DNA of 64,000 nt from JBDHTQ01 sp039808765 (GTDB lineage Bacteria > Pseudomonadota > Alphaproteobacteria > UBA2400): assembly GCA_039808765.1 (NCBI GenBank), contig JBDHTQ010000006.1, positions 89,769 through 153,768 of the forward strand, read 5' to 3'. Under the pieces are notes generated by a model. It was not told where the DNA came from. It did no database searches and saw only the letters and a list, made by a program, of their open reading frames with translations. The translations under genes were made by a program, and so were the position numbers. Position 1 is the stretch's first letter. Each line of letters begins with the position of its first letter. This document shows, piece after piece, positions 1-8,676 of the stretch.

Positions 1-159
1 CAACATAAGTTGACGCTCACTGATCGCATTCAATTCATGGACAATATCGCTATAATGAATTTTTGAAACAATTTCGTGCAGCGTTTTATACATCACGATA
101 GCAAAAATAAGCCCCAGAATTGTTGGCAATGCCATACGAAGTGTTTCAGGAATTCTCAT
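1..159 (-). CDS. LpiA/MprF-type aminoacyl-phosphatidylglycerol synthase, N-terminal fragment
   Basis: Only the first 53 codons are present; the gene leaves the window at its left edge. The fragment begins MRIPETLRMALPTILGLIF and reads as a first transmembrane helix (about residues 8-23) followed by a short polar segment, similar in layout to the start of the MprF/LpiA flippase domain. Its ATG overlaps the stop of acvB (ATGA), so the two are translationally coupled. The acvB-lpiA operon is well known in Alphaproteobacteria, where LpiA makes lysyl-phosphatidylglycerol. The assignment rests mainly on this context; the fragment alone is too short to prove the family. Confidence 0.55.
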   Translation of the reverse strand, partial: MRIPETLRMALPTILGLIFAIVMYKTLHEIVSKIHYSDIVHELNAISERQLML

Positions 160-1547
160 TTTGCCGATCCATGTTGTTTATGCCAAAATTCAACAATCGC
201 ATTTGTTAGTGTTACATAATCGCCATCAAAATGATGCCCCCCATCAAGCTTAACGCGATGCGCTTTATCAAACGTGTGGTCACTACAAACCTCATCGTCA
301 CCGTCGCCATAAATGCACTGAACCAGTTTTGGATTGATTTTGGCAATTTCTGGCAATGTTTTAAACGTACTATCGCTTTCCATGCCCAGCCACCCCTCAA
401 CATGAAACTGGAAGTCTGCCGTATCTGACAATGCAAGAAGGCTAAGCTGCTCAATCTTGTTTTTTTCTTCTTGCGATAAAAGATTATACACAGAGGGTAA
501 AACATCCGCTCCAAATGAATACCCAATGAGCAAAACACGTTGTCGATGCCAAAGAGCAGAGTAACCATCAATCATGCGGGTTAAATCTTTAGCAACCTGC
601 TCTGGTTTTTTTTCCTGCCAAAAGTAGCGGAGCGTATCAAGTCCCACGACAGCAATGCCACTCCGGGATAATTGCTCACCGATCGAACGGTCAATATCAC
701 GCCACCCGCCATCACCAGACAGAATAATCGCAAGCGTGTCACCATCGGCTTGTGAAGGCAAAGCGGTAAGTGGCAAATCATTTAACCCGGCAGGATCATC
801 ATTAACAGAAGAGAGATACTCTTTAATTATTAGAGCAAGCGGTGGACCATACAGCCACAGTTTCCATTTTTTAAAATGATGGTTCTCGTTATCCGGTGCC
901 CAGACAATCGGATTTGATGCTGTGCTCTCACGACTGAATTGCCAAACACCGGGCAAGCTCTCTGCCTGAGCATAAGTAAATCCTTGCCCATTTTTAACCT
1001 CTGTAGGTGTTGCGCCCGGGCATAACGCAACCTTTGTGGATAAAACATCAACCGGATTTAAGGCCAATGCGCCTGCTATTGTTACATTTGGCGACTGGCT
1101 CAACGCAGCATATGATAACGTACCTCCCTCGCCAATCCCCGCAAGCCAAGGAGTGCGGTAGCGCACAAAATTTAAATGACGCTGAATTTCTTTAGAGTAT
1201 TCTTCAATCTCAGATATCAGATAATGGCAGCCGTCATCACTCTCACGCAGGTTTTTCAGATATTCCGCCAAGTCTACCCCAACAACAACACCCCCTTCTT
1301 TACTGATGGCTTTGGCATTTTCCTGTGCTTGTTCATTCCAGCCTGCTGCGTCAGAAAAGAGGAAAACAACAGCGCGCGCATCTGAATCTGGTGTGAAAAG
1401 ATGAACCTGACCCATTCGAGTTTTACTGTCTTCTTGTTTTTCACTCACACGAACGCAGCCGGTCAACAAAAATAAACTGCACAGCACGCCCACTGACAAT
1501 TGAGTAAATGTATTCACAACTAACCTCGTCCATGATTTAAAATTCAT
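156..1547 (-). CDS. acvB: AcvB/VirJ family lipoprotein, probable lysyl-phosphatidylglycerol hydrolase
   Basis: 463 aa periplasmic lipoprotein. A signal peptide ends in a lipobox (LLTGC, Cys31). The N-terminal half (about 50-250) is a degenerate alpha/beta-hydrolase domain whose elbow reads GIGEGG near 137-142, with Glu where the nucleophile would be. The C-terminal VirJ domain (about 270-460) carries SGDGGWRDID, an intact GYSFGAD elbow with Ser344, and a late GGHHFDGDY that may provide the catalytic His. In Agrobacterium and Rhizobium, AcvB cleaves aminoacyl-phosphatidylglycerol made by LpiA. It overlaps the downstream lpiA-like gene by 4 nt, which supports the same lipid-homeostasis role here. 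Confidence 0.88.
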   Translation of the reverse strand: MNFKSWTRLVVNTFTQLSVGVLCSLFLLTGCVRVSEKQEDSKTRMGQVHLFTPDSDARAVVFLFSDAAGWNEQAQENAKAISKEGGVVVGVDLAEYLKNLRESDDGCHYLISEIEEYSKEIQRHLNFVRYRTPWLAGIGEGGTLSYAALSQSPNVTIAGALALNPVDVLSTKVALCPGATPTEVKNGQGFTYAQAESLPGVWQFSRESTASNPIVWAPDNENHHFKKWKLWLYGPPLALIIKEYLSSVNDDPAGLNDLPLTALPSQADGDTLAIILSGDGGWRDIDRSIGEQLSRSGIAVVGLDTLRYFWQEKKPEQVAKDLTRMIDGYSALWHRQRVLLIGYSFGADVLPSVYNLLSQEEKNKIEQLSLLALSDTADFQFHVEGWLGMESDSTFKTLPEIAKINPKLVQCIYGDGDDEVCSDHTFDKAHRVKLDGGHHFDGDYVTLTNAIVEFWHKQHGSAK

Positions 1548-1631
1548 CGCTATCTTATGCCGCGCGCATCATGAATGGTAGGAATATTTAGCGCCTATTT
1601 TGTCTCATGCCAAAGAGTGCGAGATGGTGTC

Positions 1632-2303
1632 TCAGTTAAAAACGTTCCCTGTAGGCCATGTTTGAATTTGGTCCAGTGTTGTGATCGTGATTGCTGGACC
1701 GTTTTGTTGACGAACCCACCCCCGCACAATGATGCGCTTTCCCTGAAGTTGAGCCAGATCATGCTTTCGTGCAATGGCCGCCGGCACCATGAGTGTAAAA
1801 TCAGTTTTCCAGTCTGCCCCGAAATTCAGATAAATCATTTTTTTTATACGGACGACATTAATCACCGTACCATCCACCACGCCCCACGCATTAATTCGCG
1901 AACCAATATCATTTTTGGAAAGCAACCTGCAGCATTCATTTGCCCATACACCGCGCTGATGAATAAGCGCATCCCATTCGGCTTTTTGCATAGCAATCGT
2001 ATCTCTTTTGTCTTCGACCAGACGTTGTGCTTGTCCTGCGCGTAACCATTCAATCCGAGGATCGGGAGTAGGAATGTTTTTTTCACCCCAACGGGTGTTA
2101 ACTTTTTTGCCGCTTGTTTGTTCGTGCAATACATTTTCTGAAAACCTAATCACACCGGGATAAAAAAAGCTTGGCGCAGCAATTGGGCTTGCTGGTGATG
2201 TTTGGGCCATTACCCCCACCACACCACCAATACCCAAAAGCCCAATGAGCAAAGAGATTTTAAAAATTGAAAGTGACATTAATCTTTTCACGTGAACCAT
2301 CAT
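1632..2303 (-). CDS. Exported protein with partial thermonuclease (SNase)-like C-terminal region
   Basis: 223 aa; an alternative start is Met9. A hydrophobic segment at about 14-33 is a signal peptide or anchor. Residues about 85-125 resemble the last helices of a staphylococcal-nuclease fold (AQRLVEDKRDT to GVWANECCRLL), followed by a beta-rich tail with YLNFGADWKTDFT and RGWVRQQNGPAI, which is seen at the C-terminus of alphaproteobacterial SNase-like proteins. The N-terminal half of the nuclease domain, with the catalytic Arg and Asp motifs, is not visible, so this is probably not an active nuclease. Function unknown. Not operonic with acvB in any obvious way (about 85 nt apart, same strand). 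Confidence 0.6.
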   Translation of the reverse strand: MMVHVKRLMSLSIFKISLLIGLLGIGGVVGVMAQTSPASPIAAPSFFYPGVIRFSENVLHEQTSGKKVNTRWGEKNIPTPDPRIEWLRAGQAQRLVEDKRDTIAMQKAEWDALIHQRGVWANECCRLLSKNDIGSRINAWGVVDGTVINVVRIKKMIYLNFGADWKTDFTLMVPAAIARKHDLAQLQGKRIIVRGWVRQQNGPAITITTLDQIQTWPTGNVFN

Positions 2304-2529
2304 GCCCTTCCAATATCATTTCCCATTATTTTATAAAAGGGACCATTAGCACCCCATTCGCTTGAGTTCTTTGCTTTTTTTCTTGACATTTACTGGCCTT
2401 CTACGCATAGTCTGCCCCCACAAGGCCACCTAAAGGCAGTTTCTGCCTTGGCCTACTAACCTAATGTGACGGTCGATATATGCCGCAAACCGGTTGTTTT
2501 CGTTTACACTAAAATCAGGAGATTGTCCT

Positions 2530-3084
2530 TTGAGTTCTGCCATTAACGGAGCAAATGTTATCCTTTTAATTGCCAATGGTTTCAATGAATCTGAGTTTGC
2601 CGAACTACAGCGCGCGCTTTTACGAGCTGGCGCCAAGCTCAAAACTGTAGCGCCAGAAAATTCACTGGCTAATGGTTGGCTCGGCACAGGTTGGGGTCAT
2701 TATTTCCCTGTTGATATGCACATCGGCGATGCTTTAGGTTCTGATTTTGACATGATGGTTTTGGTAGGCGGCTCACGCTCTGTAGCAAAACTTCAGCAAA
2801 ATCCACATACAACCCGCCTAATCGGCCATTTTTTTGATGCTCAAAAGCCAATCGTTGCGCTCAATGAGGCCGTTAGCCTCTTATGTTTACCCGGGCGTAT
2901 TAATGGGCGGCGCATCGCAGCCGACCCCACCGATGCCAAACTGGCAGCTTCAGGTGCGCAGATTGCAGCAGAAGGCGTAATTGTTGATCGCAATCTAATG
3001 ACCGCTCAAGAAAATAATGTAGAAACAGTTATTAGCGCCACCCTTGAGCATCTTGAAAATACAGCTGAATTGGTTGCTGCTTAA
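2530..3084 (+). CDS. DJ-1/PfpI family protein without the usual nucleophilic cysteine
   Basis: 184 aa. I chose TTG 2530 because AGGAG (2517-2521) lies 8 nt upstream; an earlier in-frame TTG at 2494 has no comparable site. The single DJ-1/PfpI domain has the expected order: N-terminal NVILLIANGFNESEF (the Glu of the family is present), a VLVGGSRSV turn, then KPIVALNEAVSLLC where active members have AICHGP. The Cys of the nucleophile elbow is replaced (N-E-A), and the nearby Cys is four positions later. The end, IVDRNLMTA, matches the family's DGNLITS-type strand. It may be a non-catalytic member, similar to the C-terminal domain of large catalases. A terminator follows. Confidence 0.75.
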   Translation: MSSAINGANVILLIANGFNESEFAELQRALLRAGAKLKTVAPENSLANGWLGTGWGHYFPVDMHIGDALGSDFDMMVLVGGSRSVAKLQQNPHTTRLIGHFFDAQKPIVALNEAVSLLCLPGRINGRRIAADPTDAKLAASGAQIAAEGVIVDRNLMTAQENNVETVISATLEHLENTAELVAA

Positions 3085-3110
3085 TTAGCATCCTATTGTT
3101 TGATCTATAA

Positions 3111-3141
3111 AAAAGGGGAATAAAATACTTCCCCTTTTTTT
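3111..3141 (+). terminator. Rho-independent terminator
   Basis: Inverted repeat AAAAGGGGAA / TTCCCCTTTT with an 8-nt loop and a T-rich 3' side, 27 nt after the stop of the DJ-1/PfpI gene. It separates that gene from cydD. Confidence 0.8.
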
Positions 3142-3199
3142 GCGTGTGTGAGATGGTCGTGCAAGACTTTTCTCATCCTTCTGCGAAACACGAACCTTT

Positions 3200-4882
3200 A
3201 TGATACAGTCATCATCACGTCGTATGGACCAAATGTTTTTAAAGGCCGAAGTGATTAAGGCGGGAGGACAATCCTATTTTTTTGCCGTGTTTTGTTTAAC
3301 ACTTGCCAGTTTACTATCGCTTCCACTGACATGGTATCTCAGTCTTTTGGTGGGAATGGTTTTACTTGGACAAACACAAATTTCATCGTTTTACATTTTA
3401 CTCACCCTGTGGGTAACGCTTGGGTTGTCGCGACTTTTTTTAATATTCGTCGGCGAGCGAATCGCTATTACGGTTGCGGCAAAGGTCCGTGTTCACCTCC
3501 GTCATCAATTGTTCTCAAAGTTATTTTCGCTTGGACCAGCTTACCTCGCACAAAAAGAAAGTGCATCACTCACAACACTTCTCGTTGAACAGGTTGAACT
3601 TCTAGAGCCATTTGTGGCGCGATATTTACCACAGTTATATGTGACTGCGTTTTCATTACCCGCAATCATCTTTGTGATGATTTTTTTTAGTCCCTTTATT
3701 GCGCTTTTATTGACCCTCTGCGCTATCATGGCTCCCATTCTGATGATTGTTGCCGGCTTAGCAGCACACAAGAAAAGCATTCAGCAACAAGAAACATTCA
3801 GCAAATTAGGTGGGCTATTTCTTGATCGCATGCGCCATCTTGAAACTTTGCGGATTTTCGGTGCTGTTGAGCAAGAAAAGAAAGTACTCCAAACATCCTC
3901 AACTCTTTATCACAAAAAAACCATGGCGGTTTTACGTGTCGCATTTCTGTCGGGATTATCGCTTGATTTTTTATCTGTCATTGCGCTGGCACTCGGAGCA
4001 TTACATATAATGGGGTTGGATGTTCATGCGCAAAATGCACTTTTTATTCTTCTGATGATTTCAGAATTTTTCGCTCCATTACGAAAATTGTTGCTTAGTC
4101 ATCATGATCGCTCCAATGCCTTAGCAGCAACGGCAAAAATTCGTGAGGTGCTGATGCATGCCGATACAACCGTTTCAAAAATGATGGGGCCGCATGTTTC
4201 TCTTCCCGAACCACTCTGGACGCCGACTATTGATTTACAAAATGTAAGTTTTACTTATACGGATCGCACAATCCCTGCACTTGATAAATTTTCCATGCAT
4301 ATAGAAGGAGGGGCCTTTGTTGTCTTATCCGGCCCGAGCGGTGGAGGAAAAAGCACTGTTCTTTCTTTGCTGATGGGCTTTATCCAACCTCAAAGTGGGT
4401 TGATTGCGGTGGGTAATTGCGCCATTGAACAAATTCACCCTCAACAGCGCACACAGCTTTTCTCATGGATCGGCCAAAACACGCGTCTTATGTTTGGCAC
4501 GCTCAAAGAAAATATTTTATTCGGCTTAAAAACAATTGATCAAGCTCAGTTGGAACGCGCGCTTGAGCAAGCTGGCCTCACCACCATCATTGAGTCACTC
4601 CCTCATGGATTGGAAACAGTCGTGGGTGAAAATGGTTTTGGCCTTTCTGGTGGACAGGCACAACGGGTAGCGCTTGCACGTGCACTATTACGTCAAAGCC
4701 CCATTCTTTTACTGGATGAACCAACCGCTGGGCTTGATGAGGAAACGACGCTTGATTTTCTCAATTGCCTTCTTTTACTCAAAGGGCAGCGCACCATCTT
4801 AATGGTTAGTCATGATCTACTGGCACAACAAAAGGCCGAAAAAGTCATTGTATTACCGTATACGCAAGGAGAAACCGTCTGA
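3200..4882 (+). CDS. cydD: Thiol reductant ABC exporter subunit CydD
   Basis: 560 aa half-transporter: about six transmembrane helices over residues 20-310, then an ATPase domain with Walker A GPSGGGKST near 379-387, signature LSGGQ near 482, and Walker B ILLLDEPTAGLD near 506. With CydC it forms the heterodimer that exports glutathione and cysteine to the periplasm, which is needed for cytochrome bd assembly and c-type cytochrome maturation. The stop TGA shares one base with the cydC ATG (TGATG), so the pair is coupled. No cydAB lies nearby. The start could also be one of the Met codons at 3224 or 3233. Confidence 0.92.
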   Translation: MIQSSSRRMDQMFLKAEVIKAGGQSYFFAVFCLTLASLLSLPLTWYLSLLVGMVLLGQTQISSFYILLTLWVTLGLSRLFLIFVGERIAITVAAKVRVHLRHQLFSKLFSLGPAYLAQKESASLTTLLVEQVELLEPFVARYLPQLYVTAFSLPAIIFVMIFFSPFIALLLTLCAIMAPILMIVAGLAAHKKSIQQQETFSKLGGLFLDRMRHLETLRIFGAVEQEKKVLQTSSTLYHKKTMAVLRVAFLSGLSLDFLSVIALALGALHIMGLDVHAQNALFILLMISEFFAPLRKLLLSHHDRSNALAATAKIREVLMHADTTVSKMMGPHVSLPEPLWTPTIDLQNVSFTYTDRTIPALDKFSMHIEGGAFVVLSGPSGGGKSTVLSLLMGFIQPQSGLIAVGNCAIEQIHPQQRTQLFSWIGQNTRLMFGTLKENILFGLKTIDQAQLERALEQAGLTTIIESLPHGLETVVGENGFGLSGGQAQRVALARALLRQSPILLLDEPTAGLDEETTLDFLNCLLLLKGQRTILMVSHDLLAQQKAEKVIVLPYTQGETV

Positions 4883-6531
4883 TGCGTACGCTCTTCTCGG
4901 TTCTCTCGCTTTTTAAACGCGATTTTTTCTGGCTCTTTCTCGGCTACATTATCAGTCTAATCGGTATTGGTTGTGGCATTGCCCTATTGCTGCAAGCAAG
5001 CGGTGTGGCTCTAAAACCCACTGTTTCTCCCCTTATCGTGGGAGGATTTGCCAGCATCCCGCTTTTAAGATTTTTTTCGCTGGGGCGCGTTGTTACGCGT
5101 TATCTTGAGCGTCTTATTTCACATTCTGCGATGTTTCGCGTCATTGCTCGTTTGCGTGTTTGGGTTTTCAATCAGATGGTTCCACTTTCACCTGCAAAAC
5201 TCGGACATGCACGCTCTGGCGATCTGTTAAACCACGTGACGAGTGATGTGGATGCCTTAGATGGTTTGTATCTACGTGTCATCATTCCCTTTTCGATTTT
5301 CTTTACACTTACGGCAGTCGGATTTTTCTATCTTTGGCCCATCCATTCATTTGTTGCGGTGTTATTGTGCCTTATTGTGCTTATTTATGTTGTTTTAAGC
5401 GGATTCATTGCAAATTTTCTGGGGGCGCATGCTACGGCTCAAAGCGTTGAATATTTAGCCCAATTAAAAATTATTGCACTTGATGGTTTACTCAGTATGA
5501 AAGAACTGTTGGCCTATGATCAAGTTAGTTTGCAACAACAACGCTTGGCTGCCATGAGCGCGCAACTCGCCAATGCCAAACGTGTAGAGATGCGCGCGCA
5601 GTCCCTCGGCACCTTGCTCTCAATTTTTTTAATGATTGTACTTTTTGCTCTTCTTTTGATCTTTGTTCCGGCTCTTTATATTTTGCCCTGCATTCTCGCT
5701 TTATTCTTTATGTCCGAATATTTTTTACAGATTTTTCAATCTTTTCTTGCGTTCAAAAAATCAGAAACAGCGGCTAAGCGTCTTTTTGACCTGACAGATC
5801 AGGCAACATTGTTATTAGAACATTTTCCTGCCGCACCGTCTTTCGCGCGTGCTGAACACCTCACCTTTAAGGATGTGACGTTTGCCTATCCGGATCGCAT
5901 CAAACATTCTCTTGAGGCTGTTAATTTTTCGCTCGCGCAGGGCGATCGTGTAATGATGGTGGGCAAAAGCGGCTCGGGAAAATCGACAATAGCCTCATTG
6001 ATAATGAAATTTTGGACGCCACAAAGTGGACAAATTTTTTGGGGCGACGCATCCTACACCCAATTGGATGGCGATTCTTTGCGTGCAAACATCGGTTATC
6101 TTTCGCAAAGAACGCACCTTCTCTCGGGTTCAATCCGAGAAAACCTTTTACTTGCACGCCCCCATGCACAAGAGGATTTTCTCTGGCAAGCCCTTGAGCA
6201 ATCCGAGCTAGCTGACTTCGTTCGAACATTGCCGCAAGGTCTAGATACTTGGGTGGGGGAAGCCGGTGTGTTGCTTTCAGGCGGGCAGGCCCGTCGGCTT
6301 GCGCTCGCACAGATAATACTCAAAGATGCACCACTCTGGATTTTAGATGAACCAACTGAGGGCCTTGATCGGGCGACAGCCGAAGCAATTTTAGCAACAC
6401 TTAATCGCACCACACCCAATACCGCGTCTCCCAAAACAATTTTGTTCATCACCCACCAGCCTGAACTCGGTAAACAATTGAACATAACGCGTGTTTATCA
6501 TCTTAAAAATGGCACGCTGAGCGAAGATTAA
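4882..6531 (+). CDS. cydC: Thiol reductant ABC exporter subunit CydC
   Basis: 549 aa, second half of the CydDC exporter. It has N-terminal transmembrane helices (about 12-300), Walker A GKSGSGKST near 360, signature LSGGQARRLALA near 465, and Walker B LWILDEPTEGLD near 487. It follows cydD with a one-base overlap. Length and order (D before C) are normal for the family. It lies about 300 bp upstream of the Rieske/cytochrome b genes, which places two redox modules side by side; whether they are co-regulated cannot be told from the sequence. Confidence 0.92.
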   Translation: MRTLFSVLSLFKRDFFWLFLGYIISLIGIGCGIALLLQASGVALKPTVSPLIVGGFASIPLLRFFSLGRVVTRYLERLISHSAMFRVIARLRVWVFNQMVPLSPAKLGHARSGDLLNHVTSDVDALDGLYLRVIIPFSIFFTLTAVGFFYLWPIHSFVAVLLCLIVLIYVVLSGFIANFLGAHATAQSVEYLAQLKIIALDGLLSMKELLAYDQVSLQQQRLAAMSAQLANAKRVEMRAQSLGTLLSIFLMIVLFALLLIFVPALYILPCILALFFMSEYFLQIFQSFLAFKKSETAAKRLFDLTDQATLLLEHFPAAPSFARAEHLTFKDVTFAYPDRIKHSLEAVNFSLAQGDRVMMVGKSGSGKSTIASLIMKFWTPQSGQIFWGDASYTQLDGDSLRANIGYLSQRTHLLSGSIRENLLLARPHAQEDFLWQALEQSELADFVRTLPQGLDTWVGEAGVLLSGGQARRLALAQIILKDAPLWILDEPTEGLDRATAEAILATLNRTTPNTASPKTILFITHQPELGKQLNITRVYHLKNGTLSED

Positions 6532-6832
6532 GTGCAAACATGCTCACTCTTAATTCTTGTGCAAATCCCAAAGCAATGGAATCGCAAAAACAATCGATGA
6601 CAATATATTTGCACCCAGGATATAAAACAGTTCAGGTCTTTCTTTGGGAGATTTCACGCTAAACGTGCGCCATCTTATGTTTTTTGTGCGTATCGCAAAT
6701 GAGGAAGAGTGAAAAAAAATGGCCCTGCGTGAACTGAAAAAAGTAAACAATATTGTTTTTTATTCCTTTATCCATGCTTGTAATTGCACGACGTTGAGAT
6801 CAGCGCTACGTTGATCATCGTAGTGGCTTAAA
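6532..6832. other. Intergenic region between cydC and the Rieske gene
   Basis: About 300 bp with no convincing gene. A 66-codon reverse-strand frame at 6550-6750 has a hydrophobic C-terminal half but no good ribosome-binding site; I treat it as unproven. The right end carries a near-perfect palindrome (see 6806-6823) and imperfect direct repeats of ACGTTGA. Confidence 0.5.
6806..6823. promoter_or_regulatory. Near-palindrome just upstream of the Rieske gene start
   Basis: CTACG-TTGATCAT-CGTAG: 16 of 18 positions are self-complementary, ending 10 nt before the TTG start at 6833. It could be an operator or an RNA hairpin affecting initiation of the Rieske-cytochrome b operon. It does not match a regulator site I can name. 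Confidence 0.35.
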
Positions 6833-7471
6833 TTGCCTTATCTGGATATTAGCGTGGACAAAGACAAAAAATCTTCTCAAGTTGAATCGCAACAGCAAGA
6901 ATGCGAAAAAAATTCGCTGTGCTGCTGTTCGATTGATCGGCGCTCGTTTCTTCAAGGTGCAGCAGCAGGTTTAACGATTTATGGGCTTGCGGCAACGAGT
7001 GAGGTGATTGTTGAAAATCTTGATTTATCTCAAGCCGATATTCGCACCGCGTTACAAACTGTAATTTCTTCTTCTGGCGATCTTGATCTTGATATAAGCA
7101 CGATTGCTGAAGGTCAAACACTTGTAAAAATGTGGCAAGGAAAACCCCTTTTTATTCATCATCGCACACCAGATGAAATCTTGCGCGCACAAGCCACGCC
7201 ATCGCCAAGCCTACGAGAGCCAGAAGACGATTCTCATCGGGTTAAAAATGCTGCATGGCTTGTGGTGCAGGGGGTTTGTCCTCATTTAGGTTGCATCCCC
7301 AAAGAAGTAACAACCCCTGAAGGCACAATCACAGGCTGGATTTGCCCTTGTCATGGCTCACGTTTTGATGAATCGGGGCGCGTTCTTAATGGCCCTGCAC
7401 CGCATAATCTCGCTATTCCTCCGTACTTTTTTGCTTCAACCTCCCGTTTGATTGTGGGACGCGATTCATGA
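6833..7471 (+). CDS. petA: Ubiquinol-cytochrome c reductase Rieske iron-sulfur subunit
   Basis: 212 aa. The [2Fe-2S] ligands lie in two canonical boxes: CPHLGC near residue 149 and CPCHGS near 171, followed by the GPAPHNL turn. A twin-arginine segment, DRRSFLQG near residue 40, precedes the N-terminal membrane anchor (about 44-58), as expected for Tat export of Rieske proteins. The start is uncertain: TTG 6833 or GTG 6854, neither with a clear Shine-Dalgarno sequence. The C-terminal stop overlaps the cytochrome b ATG (ATGA), so this is the first gene of a bc1-type operon. Confidence 0.92.
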   Translation: MPYLDISVDKDKKSSQVESQQQECEKNSLCCCSIDRRSFLQGAAAGLTIYGLAATSEVIVENLDLSQADIRTALQTVISSSGDLDLDISTIAEGQTLVKMWQGKPLFIHHRTPDEILRAQATPSPSLREPEDDSHRVKNAAWLVVQGVCPHLGCIPKEVTTPEGTITGWICPCHGSRFDESGRVLNGPAPHNLAIPPYFFASTSRLIVGRDS

Positions 7472-8676
7472 AAAAAAACTCTGCGTTTTCTTCAGTTTAC
7501 CTCCACTGCCGTGTAACGACAAAAGCGATGTGTGATGCTTTTTTATCCCCTTTTTTTAAAGGCATGGGAAAAGCTTCAGCATTCTTTCTTTTGCTGTTGA
7601 TCATCACGGGTCTGTTGTTAGCTTTTCACTTTGATCCTGTGAAACATGGGCTACACGATTCTCTTCTCGTCATTAAAAACACTCTTCCCTACGGTTGGCT
7701 TATTCATTTACTTCATCAAATGGCCGGGCATTTTTTCTTTCTTGCGGTGTACCTTCACCTCGCTAAAGCTATTTACACGGGTGCCTATAAACCGCCCCGT
7801 CATGGTGTATGGTTTTGGGGTGTCTTCCTTTATTGCATAATGATGGTCGCAGCTTTTACTGGTTATGTTTTGCCATGGTCGCAAACTGGCTACTGGGGAG
7901 CCACCGTGATGCTCAATATGGTTCAATCTGTTCCTTTTTTTGGCCCTACACTTTATGCTTGGATTGTTGGAGGCGCCTCACTCGGGCAAGAGACCGTTGC
8001 TCGGTTTTTGTACATTCACCGTTTGCTCCCCGTGCTTATCGTACTTATTGTGTATGTCCATGTTAAAAAGTTGCGCGATATCATTAGCACCCATCCCGAA
8101 CTTCAGCACCCCCCTACCACAGCAAAGGATTCAATTAATAATCAAAAAAATATTCTAATTTCTGCTTTCTTTTGGCCTTCGCTTGCTTCACGCCAAAACT
8201 TTTTTTTGTTCCTAATTCTGATTTTTGCTGCATTTGTCACTTTTTTTCATTCCGAATGGTTTAACCAGCTGGGATCGACAGTACGTGCCGATCCCTTACA
8301 AACGCCCGAAACCATTCGTCCGGAATGGTATTTTCTTCCATTTTTTGCTTTTTTGCGCATATTTACGCATGACCTATGTTTTGGATCATTCGTTATTGAA
8401 GCCAAGCTAATAGGAATCTTGGCAATGTGTTCATCGGTGGGAATTTTGTTTTTTTTACCGCTTCTTGAGCGCCATCGGCTTTATTTAGCCCACGCACGCC
8501 CCTTCTATTTTATTTTGCTAATGATTTGGTTTGCTGCGATTTTTGCACTCGGTTTCAGCGCCACTTACCCTCCTTCCACGATGCTCTGGCTAGGGCGAGT
8601 GAGCGCAGCATATTACTTTCTTTTTTTACTGGTCTTTTGTCCACTGATGTCTCACTCGAAAGATTTTGTAAAATGA
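7468..8676 (+). CDS. petB: Cytochrome b subunit of a bc1-type complex
   Basis: 402 aa membrane protein with eight or so helices. The four haem-ligand histidines are present with the normal 14-residue spacing: His83/His97 and His184/His198. Qo-site motifs are recognisable: GYVLPWSQ (132-139, Ser where many have Gly) and PEWYFLPF from about 285. Both the b6-like N-terminal half and the subunit-IV-like C-terminal half are in one chain. The N-terminus is short and lacks the usual NLNYWWNFG segment. It overlaps the Rieske gene and the following small gene by ATGA on both sides, indicating a tightly coupled three-gene operon. Confidence 0.92.
   Translation: MKKNSAFSSVYLHCRVTTKAMCDAFLSPFFKGMGKASAFFLLLLIITGLLLAFHFDPVKHGLHDSLLVIKNTLPYGWLIHLLHQMAGHFFFLAVYLHLAKAIYTGAYKPPRHGVWFWGVFLYCIMMVAAFTGYVLPWSQTGYWGATVMLNMVQSVPFFGPTLYAWIVGGASLGQETVARFLYIHRLLPVLIVLIVYVHVKKLRDIISTHPELQHPPTTAKDSINNQKNILISAFFWPSLASRQNFFLFLILIFAAFVTFFHSEWFNQLGSTVRADPLQTPETIRPEWYFLPFFAFLRIFTHDLCFGSFVIEAKLIGILAMCSSVGILFFLPLLERHRLYLAHARPFYFILLMIWFAAIFALGFSATYPPSTMLWLGRVSAAYYFLFLLVFCPLMSHSKDFVK

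Noticed and set aside
3142..3199. Looked for an FNR/Anr box upstream of cydD
   Set aside because: No TTGAT-N4-ATCAA-like sequence was found by eye.
6550..6750. 66-aa reverse-strand frame after cydC
   Set aside because: Part hydrophobic, but no ribosome-binding site and no recognisable family; left as unproven in the intergenic entry.
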